Below are positions 24,196-31,969 of a stretch of 64,000 nucleotides of DNA, piece after piece; the stretch's first letter is position 1, and every line of letters starts with the position of its first letter. Location: the NCBI GenBank assembly GCA_945923775.1, contig CAMELR010000007.1:1-64000 (forward strand). Reading direction: 5' to 3'. The notes under the pieces were generated by a model. It searched no databases. It was given only the letters and a program-made list of their open reading frames with translations, and had not been told where the DNA came from. The stretch comes from an uncultured Clostridia bacterium. GTDB lineage: Bacteria; Bacillota; Clostridia; Oscillospirales; Ruminococcaceae. A program made the position numbers and the translations under genes.

Positions 24196-25333
24196 AATCG
24201 TCATATCCGTCAAGGAAACTGTGGATCACTCCGTCCTTCTTGTAGGAAATGATCTTGTTCAGCTTTACATTCTCAACGCTGCGGAAGATATTCATAACAA
24301 CCTGCGGATTGCCCTCGTTCAGGTGGGCGATGAGCTGCTTTATCTCCTGGCGCTTGGAACGCGCGGCGCCGTCAGGGTTGCAGGTCGTGCAGGTATCCGT
24401 GAACCGGCACGCGCACTGAATGAAATGCAGATCGTTGTACTTTGCCCAGTGCTTTATTTCGTCCTCACGTATGAAGTACATCGGGCGGATAAGCTGCATT
24501 CCCGGGAAATTTGCACTGTGGAGCTTCGGCATCATGGTCTCCACCTGACCGCCGTAGATCATGCTCATGAGTATAGTCTCGATAACGTCGTCAAAGTGAT
24601 GACCCAGCGCTATCTTATTGCAGCCGAGTTCCTTCGCCTTGTTGTAGAGATGTCCGCGGCGCATTCTCGCGCAGAGGTAGCAGGGGTTGTTCTCCACATT
24701 GTACACGGAATCGAAAATGTTTGTTTCAAACACTGTTATCGGAATGTTCATCAGCCTTGCGTTTGCCTCGATTATTGCGCGGTTCTCGCTGCTGTAGCCG
24801 GGATCCATGACCAGGAACACAAGCTCGAAATCAAACTTGCGGTGGCGCTTTATCTCCTGGAACAGCTTCGCCATCAGCATGGAATCCTTACCGCCGGAAA
24901 TGCACACGGCTACCTTGTCACCGGGCTTGAGCAGCTCGTATTCGTTAAGAGCCTTTGCAAACTTGCTGAAAATACTGCGGTGGAACTTCTTAGTCAGGCT
25001 GCGTTCGATCTCCGCAGCGCGGTCGGAGCTGCTCTGGAGCGCGATCTTCTGACCCAGCCAGCGCACATATCCTCCGACAAGGTTAACAGCGTCGCGGCCC
25101 TCGGCACGGAGCCTCTCCGCGATCTCCTCGCTGATAATGCCGCTGCGGCAGCAGATGACCAGTGTCTTTCCGTCGGGCAGGAGACATTCAGCGGTTCCCA
25201 GGTCGTCGGGCTGGACGTTAACGGCGCCGTCGATGTGCCCCAGCGCAAACGCGGAGCTGTCGCGGACGTCATATATCATGTATTGTTCCGGGGAGAGTTC
25301 CCGGAGTTCTTCAACGGTTATTTCCTCTTTCAT
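24194..25333 (-). CDS. Rhodanese-TtcA fusion (tRNA sulfurtransferase-like)
   Basis: The 379-residue protein joins an N-terminal rhodanese domain (about 1-95, active-site Cys in CCRSG near residue 61) to a PP-loop ATPase of the TtcA type (SGGKDS at about residue 145). Two CXXC-like sites, CYLCARMRRG and CTTCNPDG, fit the 4Fe-4S cluster and thiol chemistry of TtcA, which makes 2-thiocytidine at position 32 of tRNA. Having its own rhodanese suggests that the persulfide donor is built in. GAGGT precedes the ATG. Whether it acts on C32 or another site is unproven. Confidence 0.88.
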   Translation of the reverse strand: MKEEITVEELRELSPEQYMIYDVRDSSAFALGHIDGAVNVQPDDLGTAECLLPDGKTLVICCRSGIISEEIAERLRAEGRDAVNLVGGYVRWLGQKIALQSSSDRAAEIERSLTKKFHRSIFSKFAKALNEYELLKPGDKVAVCISGGKDSMLMAKLFQEIKRHRKFDFELVFLVMDPGYSSENRAIIEANARLMNIPITVFETNIFDSVYNVENNPCYLCARMRRGHLYNKAKELGCNKIALGHHFDDVIETILMSMIYGGQVETMMPKLHSANFPGMQLIRPMYFIREDEIKHWAKYNDLHFIQCACRFTDTCTTCNPDGAARSKRQEIKQLIAHLNEGNPQVVMNIFRSVENVKLNKIISYKKDGVIHSFLDGYDD

Positions 25334-25413
25334 AGTAAACCTCGGCTTTCAGTATACATAATACGATTTATTATAACACCTTTGATTTATCTTGTCAATA
25401 ACCGCGAACTGTG

Positions 25414-25798
25414 GGTAAACTATAATTTGTGTAGCTAGTGTTCACCTTTGAGCAACCCCATATCGGGAGTCAAGGGGTGTCTCCCCCAGTGGGGGAGGTG
25501 GCGCGAAGCGCCAGAGGGGTTGACCGACAGACCTAGTCCCCCTTGCGAGTCGAGGGCAGAGCCCTCGTCGCCGTCAGGCGAAACCTCCGCACGAAGTGCG
25601 GTACTCTGCGCGCTGGCGCGCAGTCAAAACGTCCAAAAGCGCTAAAGGGGTGTGGGTCGGGGAGACAAACGAAGTTTGTCTGAGAAACGTAAGAGTTTTC
25701 CCCCACAAGCAACATATAAAATCTAGTCGCGCCTATCCTCCGAAACAGTCCGGCGGACTGTTTCGGAAGCATAAAGCGCCTCTAAACAACAATTTATC
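25414..25798. repeat. MITE-like chain of hairpins, copy 2
   Basis: The left end GGTAAACTATAATTTG at 25414 and the right end (minus strand, from 25798) TGATAAATTGTTGTTTAG match the two ends of copy 1 (8916-9101) in opposite orientation. Between them lie at least eight hairpins with 2-4-nt loops, for example CTCCCCC/GGGGGAG, TGGCGC/GCGCCA, GAGGGC/GCCCTC, CCGCAC/GTGCGG, CTGCGCGC/GCGCGCAG, AGACAAAC/GTTTGTCT and CCGAAACAGTCC/GGACTGTTTCGG. About 100 bp in the middle are shared with copy 3 (23952-24163). This fills the gap between two minus-strand genes; no gene is seen in it. Confidence 0.75.
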
Positions 25799-25826
25799 AC
25801 CCCCACAAATCCCCGACAGACTGAAA

Positions 25827-25848
25827 TGCCCTCCGTAACCGGAGGGCA
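25827..25848 (-). terminator. Hairpin after the flavoredoxin gene
   Basis: TGCCCTCC / GGAGGGCA with a 6-nt loop lies 8 bp past the stop codon on the minus strand. The T-run is weak (TTT). Confidence 0.5.
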
Positions 25849-25855
25849 CTCATAT

Positions 25856-26413
25856 TTACTTGATCTTCTTTCCGTCGCTGAACGCGTTTCCGACTTTCTC
25901 ACCGATTACACAATAAGCATTGTTTACCGGATCGAATGTGATCGGACGGAGCTTCGCCGGATCTATCTTTCCATCGGTGAGCACGCTCTCGTCAGCGCTG
26001 ACGTTAACTATCTCGCCGATCATTATCATGCTGTCCTGATCGTAGCTTACGAGTCTGCACTCGACCGCCATCGGAAGTTCCTCAATTACCGGAGCGTCAA
26101 TGTTTTCAGCCTTTACAGTGTGGAATCCCGCCTTCTCCAGCTTGTCCGGCTCCTTGTTTGCGGATACTATTCCAACGTAGTCGCACTCGGCAACATGCGC
26201 AGCGTCCGCCATACTTACCGTGAATGCCTTGCGCTTCAGAATATTCTTGACTGTCTTGTGACCCGCGCTCAGGCACATGGAGATCTCCTTGTCACCGCAG
26301 ATCCCGCCCCAGGCTGCGTTCATTGCGTCAGGCTTTCCGTTCTCATCGTAGCTCGCGATGATAAATACCGGCTGCGGATAGGTTATCGGCTTTGCTCCAA
26401 AATTCTTTCTCAT
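25856..26413 (-). CDS. Flavin reductase family protein (flavoredoxin-like)
   Basis: The 185-residue protein starts RKNFGAKPITYPQPVFIIASY and has NAAWGGICGDKEISMCL and KAFTVSMADAAHVAECDYVG, typical of flavoredoxin-like FMN proteins of anaerobes. It is only distantly related to the other flavin reductase at 23233. A TACAGGAGGT site precedes the ATG. Its promoter has a MerR-family architecture (26477-26507), suggesting induction by a small reactive or redox-active molecule; the regulator gene is not adjacent. Confidence 0.88.
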   Translation of the reverse strand: MRKNFGAKPITYPQPVFIIASYDENGKPDAMNAAWGGICGDKEISMCLSAGHKTVKNILKRKAFTVSMADAAHVAECDYVGIVSANKEPDKLEKAGFHTVKAENIDAPVIEELPMAVECRLVSYDQDSMIMIGEIVNVSADESVLTDGKIDPAKLRPITFDPVNNAYCVIGEKVGNAFSDGKKIK

Positions 26414-26446
26414 GTTATATACCTCCTGTAATTATTATAACTATAC

Positions 26447-26472
26447 TTATCAGGGTCAGTTCCCCTGATAAT
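26447..26472 (-). promoter_or_regulatory. Inverted repeat in the 5' region of the flavoredoxin gene
   Basis: TTATCAGGG at 26447-26455 and CCCTGATAA at 26464-26472 form a perfect 9-bp inverted repeat between the -10 box and the ribosome site. It could be a second operator or an mRNA hairpin. Confidence 0.5.
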
Positions 26473-26476
26473 TATA

Positions 26477-26507
26477 TTATACATCTTAGAGCGCACTCTA
26501 AGTCAAT
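26477..26507 (-). promoter_or_regulatory. MerR-type promoter with 19-bp spacer and dyad operator
   Basis: On the minus strand TTGACT (26502-26507) and TATAAT (26477-26482) are separated by 19 bp instead of 17. The spacer carries the dyad CTTAGAG-TGCG-CTCTAAG. A long spacer filled by a dyad is the hallmark of promoters activated by MerR-family regulators, which untwist the DNA. No merR-like gene is in the neighbourhood. Confidence 0.78.
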
Positions 26508-26582
26508 ACAATTTCCGTAATTTCACAATATTTTCATCTTTCTGGCCGATAACTAAGCGAACATCTCCATAAATTTCCCACC

Positions 26583-26612
26583 TTGAAATATGTAAGCTTT
26601 TTGTGATATACT
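26583..26612 (+). promoter_or_regulatory. Promoter of the thiT-like gene
   Basis: TTGAAA at 26583-26588 and TATACT at 26607-26612 are 18 bp apart. I looked for a TPP riboswitch between this and the start codon and saw none; the leader is only about 35 nt. Confidence 0.7.
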
Positions 26613-26655
26613 GAATATACAGAATCCACCGCACATCATAGAAAGGACTGAAAAT

Positions 26656-27255
26656 ATGTCGAAAAATAAAAAGGTCAACGTAAAAAAACTCACCATGAGC
26701 GCCGTTATGGTCGCCCTGTCCGCCGCACTCAGCATGGTGAAAATATTTGAAATGCCGCTGGGAGGCTCTGTGACGCTCCTGAGCATGCTGCCGGTCTGCA
26801 TGCTTGCAATCATGTACGGCTGCAAGTGGGGGCTGTTCTGCTCGTTTGTTTACGCGCTGTCGCAGCTTCTGTTCGGTATCGGAGCCGTTCTCGGCTGGGG
26901 ACTTACGCCCGCAGCGCTGGTAGGCTGCATCACATTTGATTACATCATAGCGTTCACGGTACTGGGATTTGCCGGTCTGTTCAGAAAGCACGGAGTACCC
27001 GGCTACATCTTCGGGATCTCTCTTGCTCTTGTAATGCGCCTGGCAAGCCACGTTATAAGCGGAGTTATCTTCTTCGCAAGCTGGGCTCCAGAAGGCTGGA
27101 ATCCGTTCATCTACTCGGTAAGCTACAACGGACTGTACATGCTTCCGGAAATGGCGTTCACAATCATCGGCGCAGTGTTCCTCCTCAAGGAACCGCATAC
27201 CGCAAAGCTGTTCAAGGTGGAGTACCCCTCAAAACCCGCCGCAAGCGGAATTTAA
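26656..27255 (+). CDS. ECF transporter substrate-binding subunit, ThiT-like (thiamine)
   Basis: The 199-residue membrane protein has about six hydrophobic segments. The start (TMSAVMVALSAALSMVKIFEMPLGGSVT), a LLSMLPV segment and the TFDYIIAFTVLGFAGLF motif resemble ThiT/YuaJ thiamine-binding S components, which work with a shared EcfAA'T energising module encoded elsewhere. AAAGGAC precedes the ATG. Substrate assignment is by family resemblance. The lack of a TPP riboswitch is a mild argument against thiamine. Confidence 0.78.
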   Translation: MSKNKKVNVKKLTMSAVMVALSAALSMVKIFEMPLGGSVTLLSMLPVCMLAIMYGCKWGLFCSFVYALSQLLFGIGAVLGWGLTPAALVGCITFDYIIAFTVLGFAGLFRKHGVPGYIFGISLALVMRLASHVISGVIFFASWAPEGWNPFIYSVSYNGLYMLPEMAFTIIGAVFLLKEPHTAKLFKVEYPSKPAASGI

Positions 27256-27260
27256 CACAT

Positions 27261-27297
27261 AATTCCCGCCGAACCACTGGTCGGCGGGAATTTTTTA
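27261..27297. terminator. Terminator between thiT-like and GNAT genes
   Basis: AATTCCCGCCGA / TCGGCGGGAATT, a perfect 12-bp stem with an 8-nt loop, is followed by TTTTTT on the plus strand. The two genes converge on it. Confidence 0.85.
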
Positions 27298-27777
27298 TTT
27301 GTCGAGAAGTATCTCCATCTGGGTCTCTTTAACGAACATTCCCATTTTCTCATAAAATCGGCGGGCGTTATCGTTGCCTTCCCACACGTTCAGCGTAACA
27401 TCGTAGCAGCCATTATCCCTGGCATACTGCTTCACATAGTCGAACAGCAGCGTTCCCACATGCTGGCCGCGGCAGTTCTCATCAACGCACAGGTCGTCGA
27501 TGAACAGCGTGCTGAAATCCTTCATGTTGGTGCTGAACGGCTGTCGCTTCATCACGCAGAAAGCGTACCCGACTACCTCGCCGCTGTCGTCAGCCGCGAC
27601 AAACACCGGGGTCTGATCGTTGTCGAATATCGCCTGGAGCTCCTCGCGTGTATATTTTGTCGTGCCTGAAATAAAGATGTCCGGGCGTATTTTCGCATGA
27701 AGCTCCAGCACCTCGCTGAGAAGTTTCAGAGTTTTATCAAGGTCGCGGGACTCCGCGCGTCTTATTGTTATCGCCAT
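27295..27777 (-). CDS. GNAT family N-acetyltransferase
   Basis: The 160-residue protein has the GNAT fold: an N-terminal beta-strand AITIRRAESRDLD, FIDDLCVDENCRGQHVGTLLFDYVKQYA as the acetyl-CoA binding motif (R/Q-x-x-G-x-G/A variant RGQHVG), and TLNVWEGNDNARRFYEKMGM near the end. The start at 27777 is used because it gives the canonical N-terminus with GAGGT upstream; an in-frame extension to 27915 would overlap the upstream RidA gene. Acceptor substrate is unknown. Confidence 0.9.
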   Translation of the reverse strand: MAITIRRAESRDLDKTLKLLSEVLELHAKIRPDIFISGTTKYTREELQAIFDNDQTPVFVAADDSGEVVGYAFCVMKRQPFSTNMKDFSTLFIDDLCVDENCRGQHVGTLLFDYVKQYARDNGCYDVTLNVWEGNDNARRFYEKMGMFVKETQMEILLDK

Positions 27778-27844
27778 TTTGTGTACCTCGCTTTTTCTGT
27801 ATTTTCTGCGTTTCGCGCGTTTTGTGTGTTGTATTAGGAATCGG

Positions 27845-28216
27845 TCACTTTCCGCAATACGCAATGCCGTCCACCTGGAACAGCAATCCGCCTGTTTCGC
27901 CGCCGACATGCGCAAAATTTGTCTGTATCGACTTGCGAACGGGATATCTTCCGTTAAACCGCTCTTTTATCACTTTTTCCATCACCGGGATATTCCATAC
28001 ATCGCGGAACAGGCAGTCCATCTGAACCACGTTTTCAAGCGTAAGCCCAGCCAGAGCCAGACGGCGTTCCATCTCGTCGAACGCACCGTTTATCTGCTCT
28101 TCGACAGTTCCGCCGACATTCCCGGCACAGTAATTCAAAAAGCAGAAATCGCCTGCACGGATCATTCCGGAATGCGCCCATTCCTCGTTTACATCGTACC
28201 TTGCTATGCCTTCCAT
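27845..28216 (-). CDS. RidA family protein (YjgF/YER057c/UK114)
   Basis: The 123-residue protein matches the RidA family in length and in blocks such as GTVEEQINGAFDEMERRL and MDCLFRDVWNIPVMEKVIKERF. RidA hydrolyses reactive enamines/imines. The usual C-terminal Arg-containing motif is altered here (VRKSIQTNF), so it may belong to a subfamily without that activity. I chose the ATG at 28216 because GGAGGGG lies 6 bp upstream; ATGs at 28228 and 28234 lie before that site. Confidence 0.83.
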   Translation of the reverse strand: MEGIARYDVNEEWAHSGMIRAGDFCFLNYCAGNVGGTVEEQINGAFDEMERRLALAGLTLENVVQMDCLFRDVWNIPVMEKVIKERFNGRYPVRKSIQTNFAHVGGETGGLLFQVDGIAYCGK

Positions 28217-28293
28217 AATCCCCTCCATGTTCATATAAAAACCTTCTGCAAGTACATTATATCACGGTTCGCTTATTGTGTCAATACGAACAA

Positions 28294-28322
28294 AAACCCA
28301 CCCCGTTTCCGGAGTGGGTCTT
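28294..28322 (-). terminator. Terminator of ppdK
   Basis: On the minus strand ACCCACTCCG / CGGGGTGGGT with loop GAAA is followed by TTTTTG. It lies 30 bp past the ppdK stop codon. Confidence 0.85.
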
Positions 28323-28351
28323 GTAATTAAGCTATCGCTTTCAGATCACGA

Positions 28352-30982
28352 TTATCTGAGTGCAGCCTGAGCAGCAGCCAGTCTAGCGATCGGAACACGG
28401 AACGGAGAGCAGGATACATAATCCAGACCGATCTCGTGGCAGAACTCAACAGATGTCGGATCGCCGCCGTGCTCACCGCAGATACCGCAGTGCATCTCGG
28501 GACGGGTCTTCTTACCCAGCTCAATAGCCATCTTCATCAGCTTGCCAACGCCAACCTGGTCGAGCTTAGCGAACGGATCGTTCTCGAAGATCTTAGCGTC
28601 ATAGTAAGCGTTGAGGAACTTACCAGCGTCATCTCTGGAGAAGCCGTATGTCATCTGAGTCAGGTCGTTTGTACCGAAGCAGAAGAACTCAGCTTCCTTA
28701 GCGATGTCGTCAGCAGTCAGGGCAGCTCTCGGGATCTCGATCATGGTACCTACGGAGTACTTCAGATCAGTGCCGGAAGCAGCGATGATCTCGTCAGCAG
28801 TCTTAACAACGATGTCCTTAACGAACTTGAGCTCCTTAACCTCGCCAACCAGCGGGATCATGATCTCAGGAACGATAGTCCAGTCGGGGTGAGCCTTCTT
28901 GACGTTGATTGCAGCCTTGATAACGGCAGCAGTCTGCATCTTAGCGATCTCAGGGTAGGTAACAGCCAGACGGCAGCCACGGTGACCCATCATCGGGTTG
29001 AACTCGTGCAGGGAAGCAATGATGTTCTTGATGGTCTCAACGGACTTGCCCTGAGCCTTAGCAAGAGCCTCAATGTCAGCTTCCTCAGTAGGAACGAATT
29101 CGTGGAGAGGAGGATCAAGGAATCTGATGGTTACAGGATTGCCCTCGAGTGCTTCGTAAAGCTTCTCGAAGTCGCCCTGCTGCATCGGCTCGATCTTAGC
29201 AAGTGCTGCTTCCCTCTCTTCAACAGTGTCGGAGCAGATCATCTCGCGGAATGCTGCGATTCTGTCTGCCTCGAAGAACATGTGCTCGGTACGGCAGAGA
29301 CCGATACCCTCAGCGCCCAGCTCTCTTGCCTTCTTAGCGTCAGCAGGAGTATCAGCGTTGGTTCTAACCTTGAGCTTTCTGTACTTGTCAGCCCAAGCCA
29401 TTACACGGCCGAACTCGCCAGCGATGGAAGCGTCAACGGTCGGAATGATGCCATCATAGATGTTACCAGTTGTACCGTCGATGGAGATGAAGTCGCCCTC
29501 GTGGTAGGTCTTGCCTGCCAGCTCGAACTTCTTGTTCTCCTCGTCCATCTTGATGTCGCCGCAGCCGGATACGCAGCAGGTACCCATACCACGAGCAACA
29601 ACGGCTGCGTGGGAGGTCATACCGCCACGAACGGTCAGGATACCCTGAGATACCTTCATACCTGTGATATCCTCAGGAGAGGTCTCCAGACGAACCAGAA
29701 CTACCTTCTCGCCCTTAGCAGCCCACTTCTCAGCGTCGTCTGCTGTGAACACGATCTTACCGCAAGCAGCTCCAGGGGAAGCGCCCAGACCCTTGCCTAC
29801 CGGTGTAGCAGCCTTCAGAGCCTTAGCGTCGAACTGCGGATGGAGCAGTGTATCGAGGTTTCTGGGGTCGATCATCAGAACAGCTTCCTGCTCGGTCTTG
29901 TGGCCTTCGTCAACAAGGTCGCAAGCGATCTTCAGAGCAGCCTGAGCGGTTCTCTTACCGTTACGGCACTGGAGCATGTAGAGCTTCTTGTTCTCTACGG
30001 TGAACTCCATATCCTGCATGTCGTGATAGTGGTTCTCGAGGGTGTCGCAAACCTTGATGAACTCTGCGTAAGCCTCGGGGAACTCCTTCTCCATCTGAGC
30101 GATGGGCATAGGAGTACGAACACCAGCAACAACGTCCTCGCCCTGAGCGTTGATAAGGAACTCGCCCATGAGCTTCTTCTCGCCGGTAGCAGGATCACGT
30201 GTGAATGCAACGCCGGTACCAGACTCATTGTTCAGGTTACCGAATACCATCGGCATTACGTTTACTGCGGTACCCCAGCTGTACGGGATATCGTTGTCGC
30301 GGCGGTATACGTTTGCACGGGGGTTGTCCCAAGAACGGAATACAGCCTCGATAGCGAGCTTGAGCTGCTGAACAGGGTCGGACGGGAAGTCCTCGCCGAG
30401 CTGCTTCTTGTACTCAGCCTTGAACTGCTCTGCAAGAGTCTTGAGGTCAGCAGCGGTCAGGTCGATATCGTACTGAACGCCCTTCTCAGCCTTCATCTTG
30501 TCGATGAGCTGCTCGAAGTACTTCTTACCTACTTCCATAACTACATCAGAGAACATCTGAATGAAGCGTCTGTAGGAGTCGTAAACGAATCTCTCGAACT
30601 TAGGATCGGGGTTGCCTGCGATCATAGCGTTAACAACGTCGTCGTTAAGACCGAGGTTAAGAATGGTATCCATCATACCGGGCATGGATGCGCGTGCGCC
30701 GGAACGTACGGAAACGAGGAGCGGATTCTTGAGATCGCCGAACTTCTTGCCGTTGATCTCCTCCATCTTCTTAACGCCTTCCATAGCCTGAGCCATGATC
30801 TCGTCATTGATCTTTCTGCCATCTTCGTAGTACTGAGTGCAAGCCTCGGTAGTGATGGTGAAGCCCTGGGGTACAGGCAGACCGATGCTGGTCATCTCGG
30901 CAAGGTTTGCGCCCTTACCGCCGAGGAGATTACGCATGGTCATGTCGCCTTCGCTGAACATGTAGACCCACTTGTTTGCCAT
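28352..30982 (-). CDS. ppdK: Pyruvate, phosphate dikinase
   Basis: PPDK interconverts pyruvate + ATP + Pi and PEP + AMP + PPi; in fermenting clostridia it acts in PPi-linked glycolysis. The 876-residue protein has the ATP-grasp domain (LLGGKGANLAEM), the phospho-histidine in GGMTSHAAVVARGMG, and the C-terminal PEP domain with the catalytic cysteine in CGICGEHGG. The ATG at 30982 is preceded by AGGAGGT. Codon use is strongly biased (repeated CTT/CTC, GAA/GAG, AAG choices) compared with neighbours, which indicates very high expression. A terminator follows at 28294-28322. Confidence 0.98.
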   Translation of the reverse strand: MANKWVYMFSEGDMTMRNLLGGKGANLAEMTSIGLPVPQGFTITTEACTQYYEDGRKINDEIMAQAMEGVKKMEEINGKKFGDLKNPLLVSVRSGARASMPGMMDTILNLGLNDDVVNAMIAGNPDPKFERFVYDSYRRFIQMFSDVVMEVGKKYFEQLIDKMKAEKGVQYDIDLTAADLKTLAEQFKAEYKKQLGEDFPSDPVQQLKLAIEAVFRSWDNPRANVYRRDNDIPYSWGTAVNVMPMVFGNLNNESGTGVAFTRDPATGEKKLMGEFLINAQGEDVVAGVRTPMPIAQMEKEFPEAYAEFIKVCDTLENHYHDMQDMEFTVENKKLYMLQCRNGKRTAQAALKIACDLVDEGHKTEQEAVLMIDPRNLDTLLHPQFDAKALKAATPVGKGLGASPGAACGKIVFTADDAEKWAAKGEKVVLVRLETSPEDITGMKVSQGILTVRGGMTSHAAVVARGMGTCCVSGCGDIKMDEENKKFELAGKTYHEGDFISIDGTTGNIYDGIIPTVDASIAGEFGRVMAWADKYRKLKVRTNADTPADAKKARELGAEGIGLCRTEHMFFEADRIAAFREMICSDTVEEREAALAKIEPMQQGDFEKLYEALEGNPVTIRFLDPPLHEFVPTEEADIEALAKAQGKSVETIKNIIASLHEFNPMMGHRGCRLAVTYPEIAKMQTAAVIKAAINVKKAHPDWTIVPEIMIPLVGEVKELKFVKDIVVKTADEIIAASGTDLKYSVGTMIEIPRAALTADDIAKEAEFFCFGTNDLTQMTYGFSRDDAGKFLNAYYDAKIFENDPFAKLDQVGVGKLMKMAIELGKKTRPEMHCGICGEHGGDPTSVEFCHEIGLDYVSCSPFRVPIARLAAAQAALR

Positions 30983-31180
30983 TGGTATATACCTCCTGAA
31001 TTTGTTTGATCGCTGAACCGCCCGTGCACGAGCAGGCACAGCGTTTTTGATTTTTTCTGACAGAGAATGCCAAATAAAAGAACACGCTCTATCACATCAT
31101 TTATTATAACAGATATTCTGAAAAATTGCTAGATGTTTTTTTAAATTTTCTGAAAATTTTCGCATTTTAACGGGATTTTT

Positions 31181-31921
31181 TCAGACTAAATGCTCAGCAG
31201 CCCTGTTAAGAGCCTGTGCGAGGTGCTCCGGACGGAGCATTCTATGGCCGGTCTCCTCGATACACAGCCGCTGAATACGCGGGTTGAGCCGCAGGAATTC
31301 CTCGGTATCCGCCCGGGCGACCAGCTCGTCGCGCCCTGCGTAGACCGCCAGCACATCGGGGCTGTCCCAGATATCGGAGTGCCGCACTTCGTTCAGTTCC
31401 AGAAGCCGGCTGTAGAATTCATACGGAATATTCAGCTCCCGGCTCATTTTAACGTGGAATCCGCTCTGCTTTGCCGCTTCCAGCGTGAATTCCGGCTGGA
31501 ACAGCCGCATGCACCGCATCAGCGAATCCGCCATGTTGACCGCCGGGACCCTCAGCGCCACCTTCCGGAACGAATTTCCGTAAAGCTCCATGCGCTTTAA
31601 AAGGAGGCACCCTCCGAAGCTGGTTCCAAATGCTGAGACCTCCCCGCCAAGCCCACGGAGCCAGCACTCCACCGCAAGGATATCGGAAAGGCAGCGTTCC
31701 GGAGTCAGCTCGCGCTCGTTTTCGGTACGCTCCCCGTGACAGGGAAGATCGGGCGCGGCGACCCTGAATCCCTTATCGCAGAGCCGCTGAGCCAGCCCCT
31801 CTATAGCGAGGCTGTCCTTGCTTCCGCCGAAACCGTGCACCGCGAGCACCGATTTCGTCGGATTTTCTCCGGTGAATAGCTTTACCGGAACAGTTCCGAT
31901 GTATTTTACTTCTGTTTTCAT
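31181..31921 (-). CDS. Alpha/beta hydrolase
   Basis: The 246-residue protein has an oxyanion loop HGFGGSKDS, the nucleophile elbow GTSFGG (Ser at about residue 99), an acid near AGRDELV and the histidine in ETGHRM, completing a serine-hydrolase triad. It looks like a cytoplasmic esterase or peptidase of the dienelactone-hydrolase/acyl-esterase type. AAAGGAG precedes the ATG. It lies 48 bp behind the EAL-domain gene with a terminator between them. Confidence 0.88.
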   Translation of the reverse strand: MKTEVKYIGTVPVKLFTGENPTKSVLAVHGFGGSKDSLAIEGLAQRLCDKGFRVAAPDLPCHGERTENERELTPERCLSDILAVECWLRGLGGEVSAFGTSFGGCLLLKRMELYGNSFRKVALRVPAVNMADSLMRCMRLFQPEFTLEAAKQSGFHVKMSRELNIPYEFYSRLLELNEVRHSDIWDSPDVLAVYAGRDELVARADTEEFLRLNPRIQRLCIEETGHRMLRPEHLAQALNRAAEHLV

Positions 31922-31936
31922 ATTTTCTCCTTTGAA

Positions 31937-31966
31937 AAAAGCGGAGGGCGCTGTGCCTCCGCTTTT
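31937..31966 (-). terminator. Terminator after the sensor/EAL gene
   Basis: AAAAGCGGAGG / CCTCCGCTTTT with a short loop is followed by TTTTTT on the minus strand. It ends the long sensor gene before the hydrolase gene. Confidence 0.75.
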
Positions 31967-31969
31967 GCT

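Noticed and set aside
23893-24213. Similar short peptides (PHPFSA..F.CAPARRV) read from the repeats at 23.9-24.2 kb and 25.5-25.8 kb
   Set aside because: The likeness comes from the shared palindromic DNA. The frames have no ribosome sites, lie across hairpins and diverge outside the shared module.
26510-26655. Possible TPP riboswitch before the thiT-like gene
   Set aside because: The leader after the promoter is only about 35 nt and no CUGAGA or similar conserved segment is present.
28436-31009. An 857-codon open frame on the plus strand opposite ppdK
   Set aside because: It is a shadow of the strongly biased codon use of ppdK. Its translation is Leu/Val/Ser-rich without recognisable motifs, and ppdK matches its family throughout.
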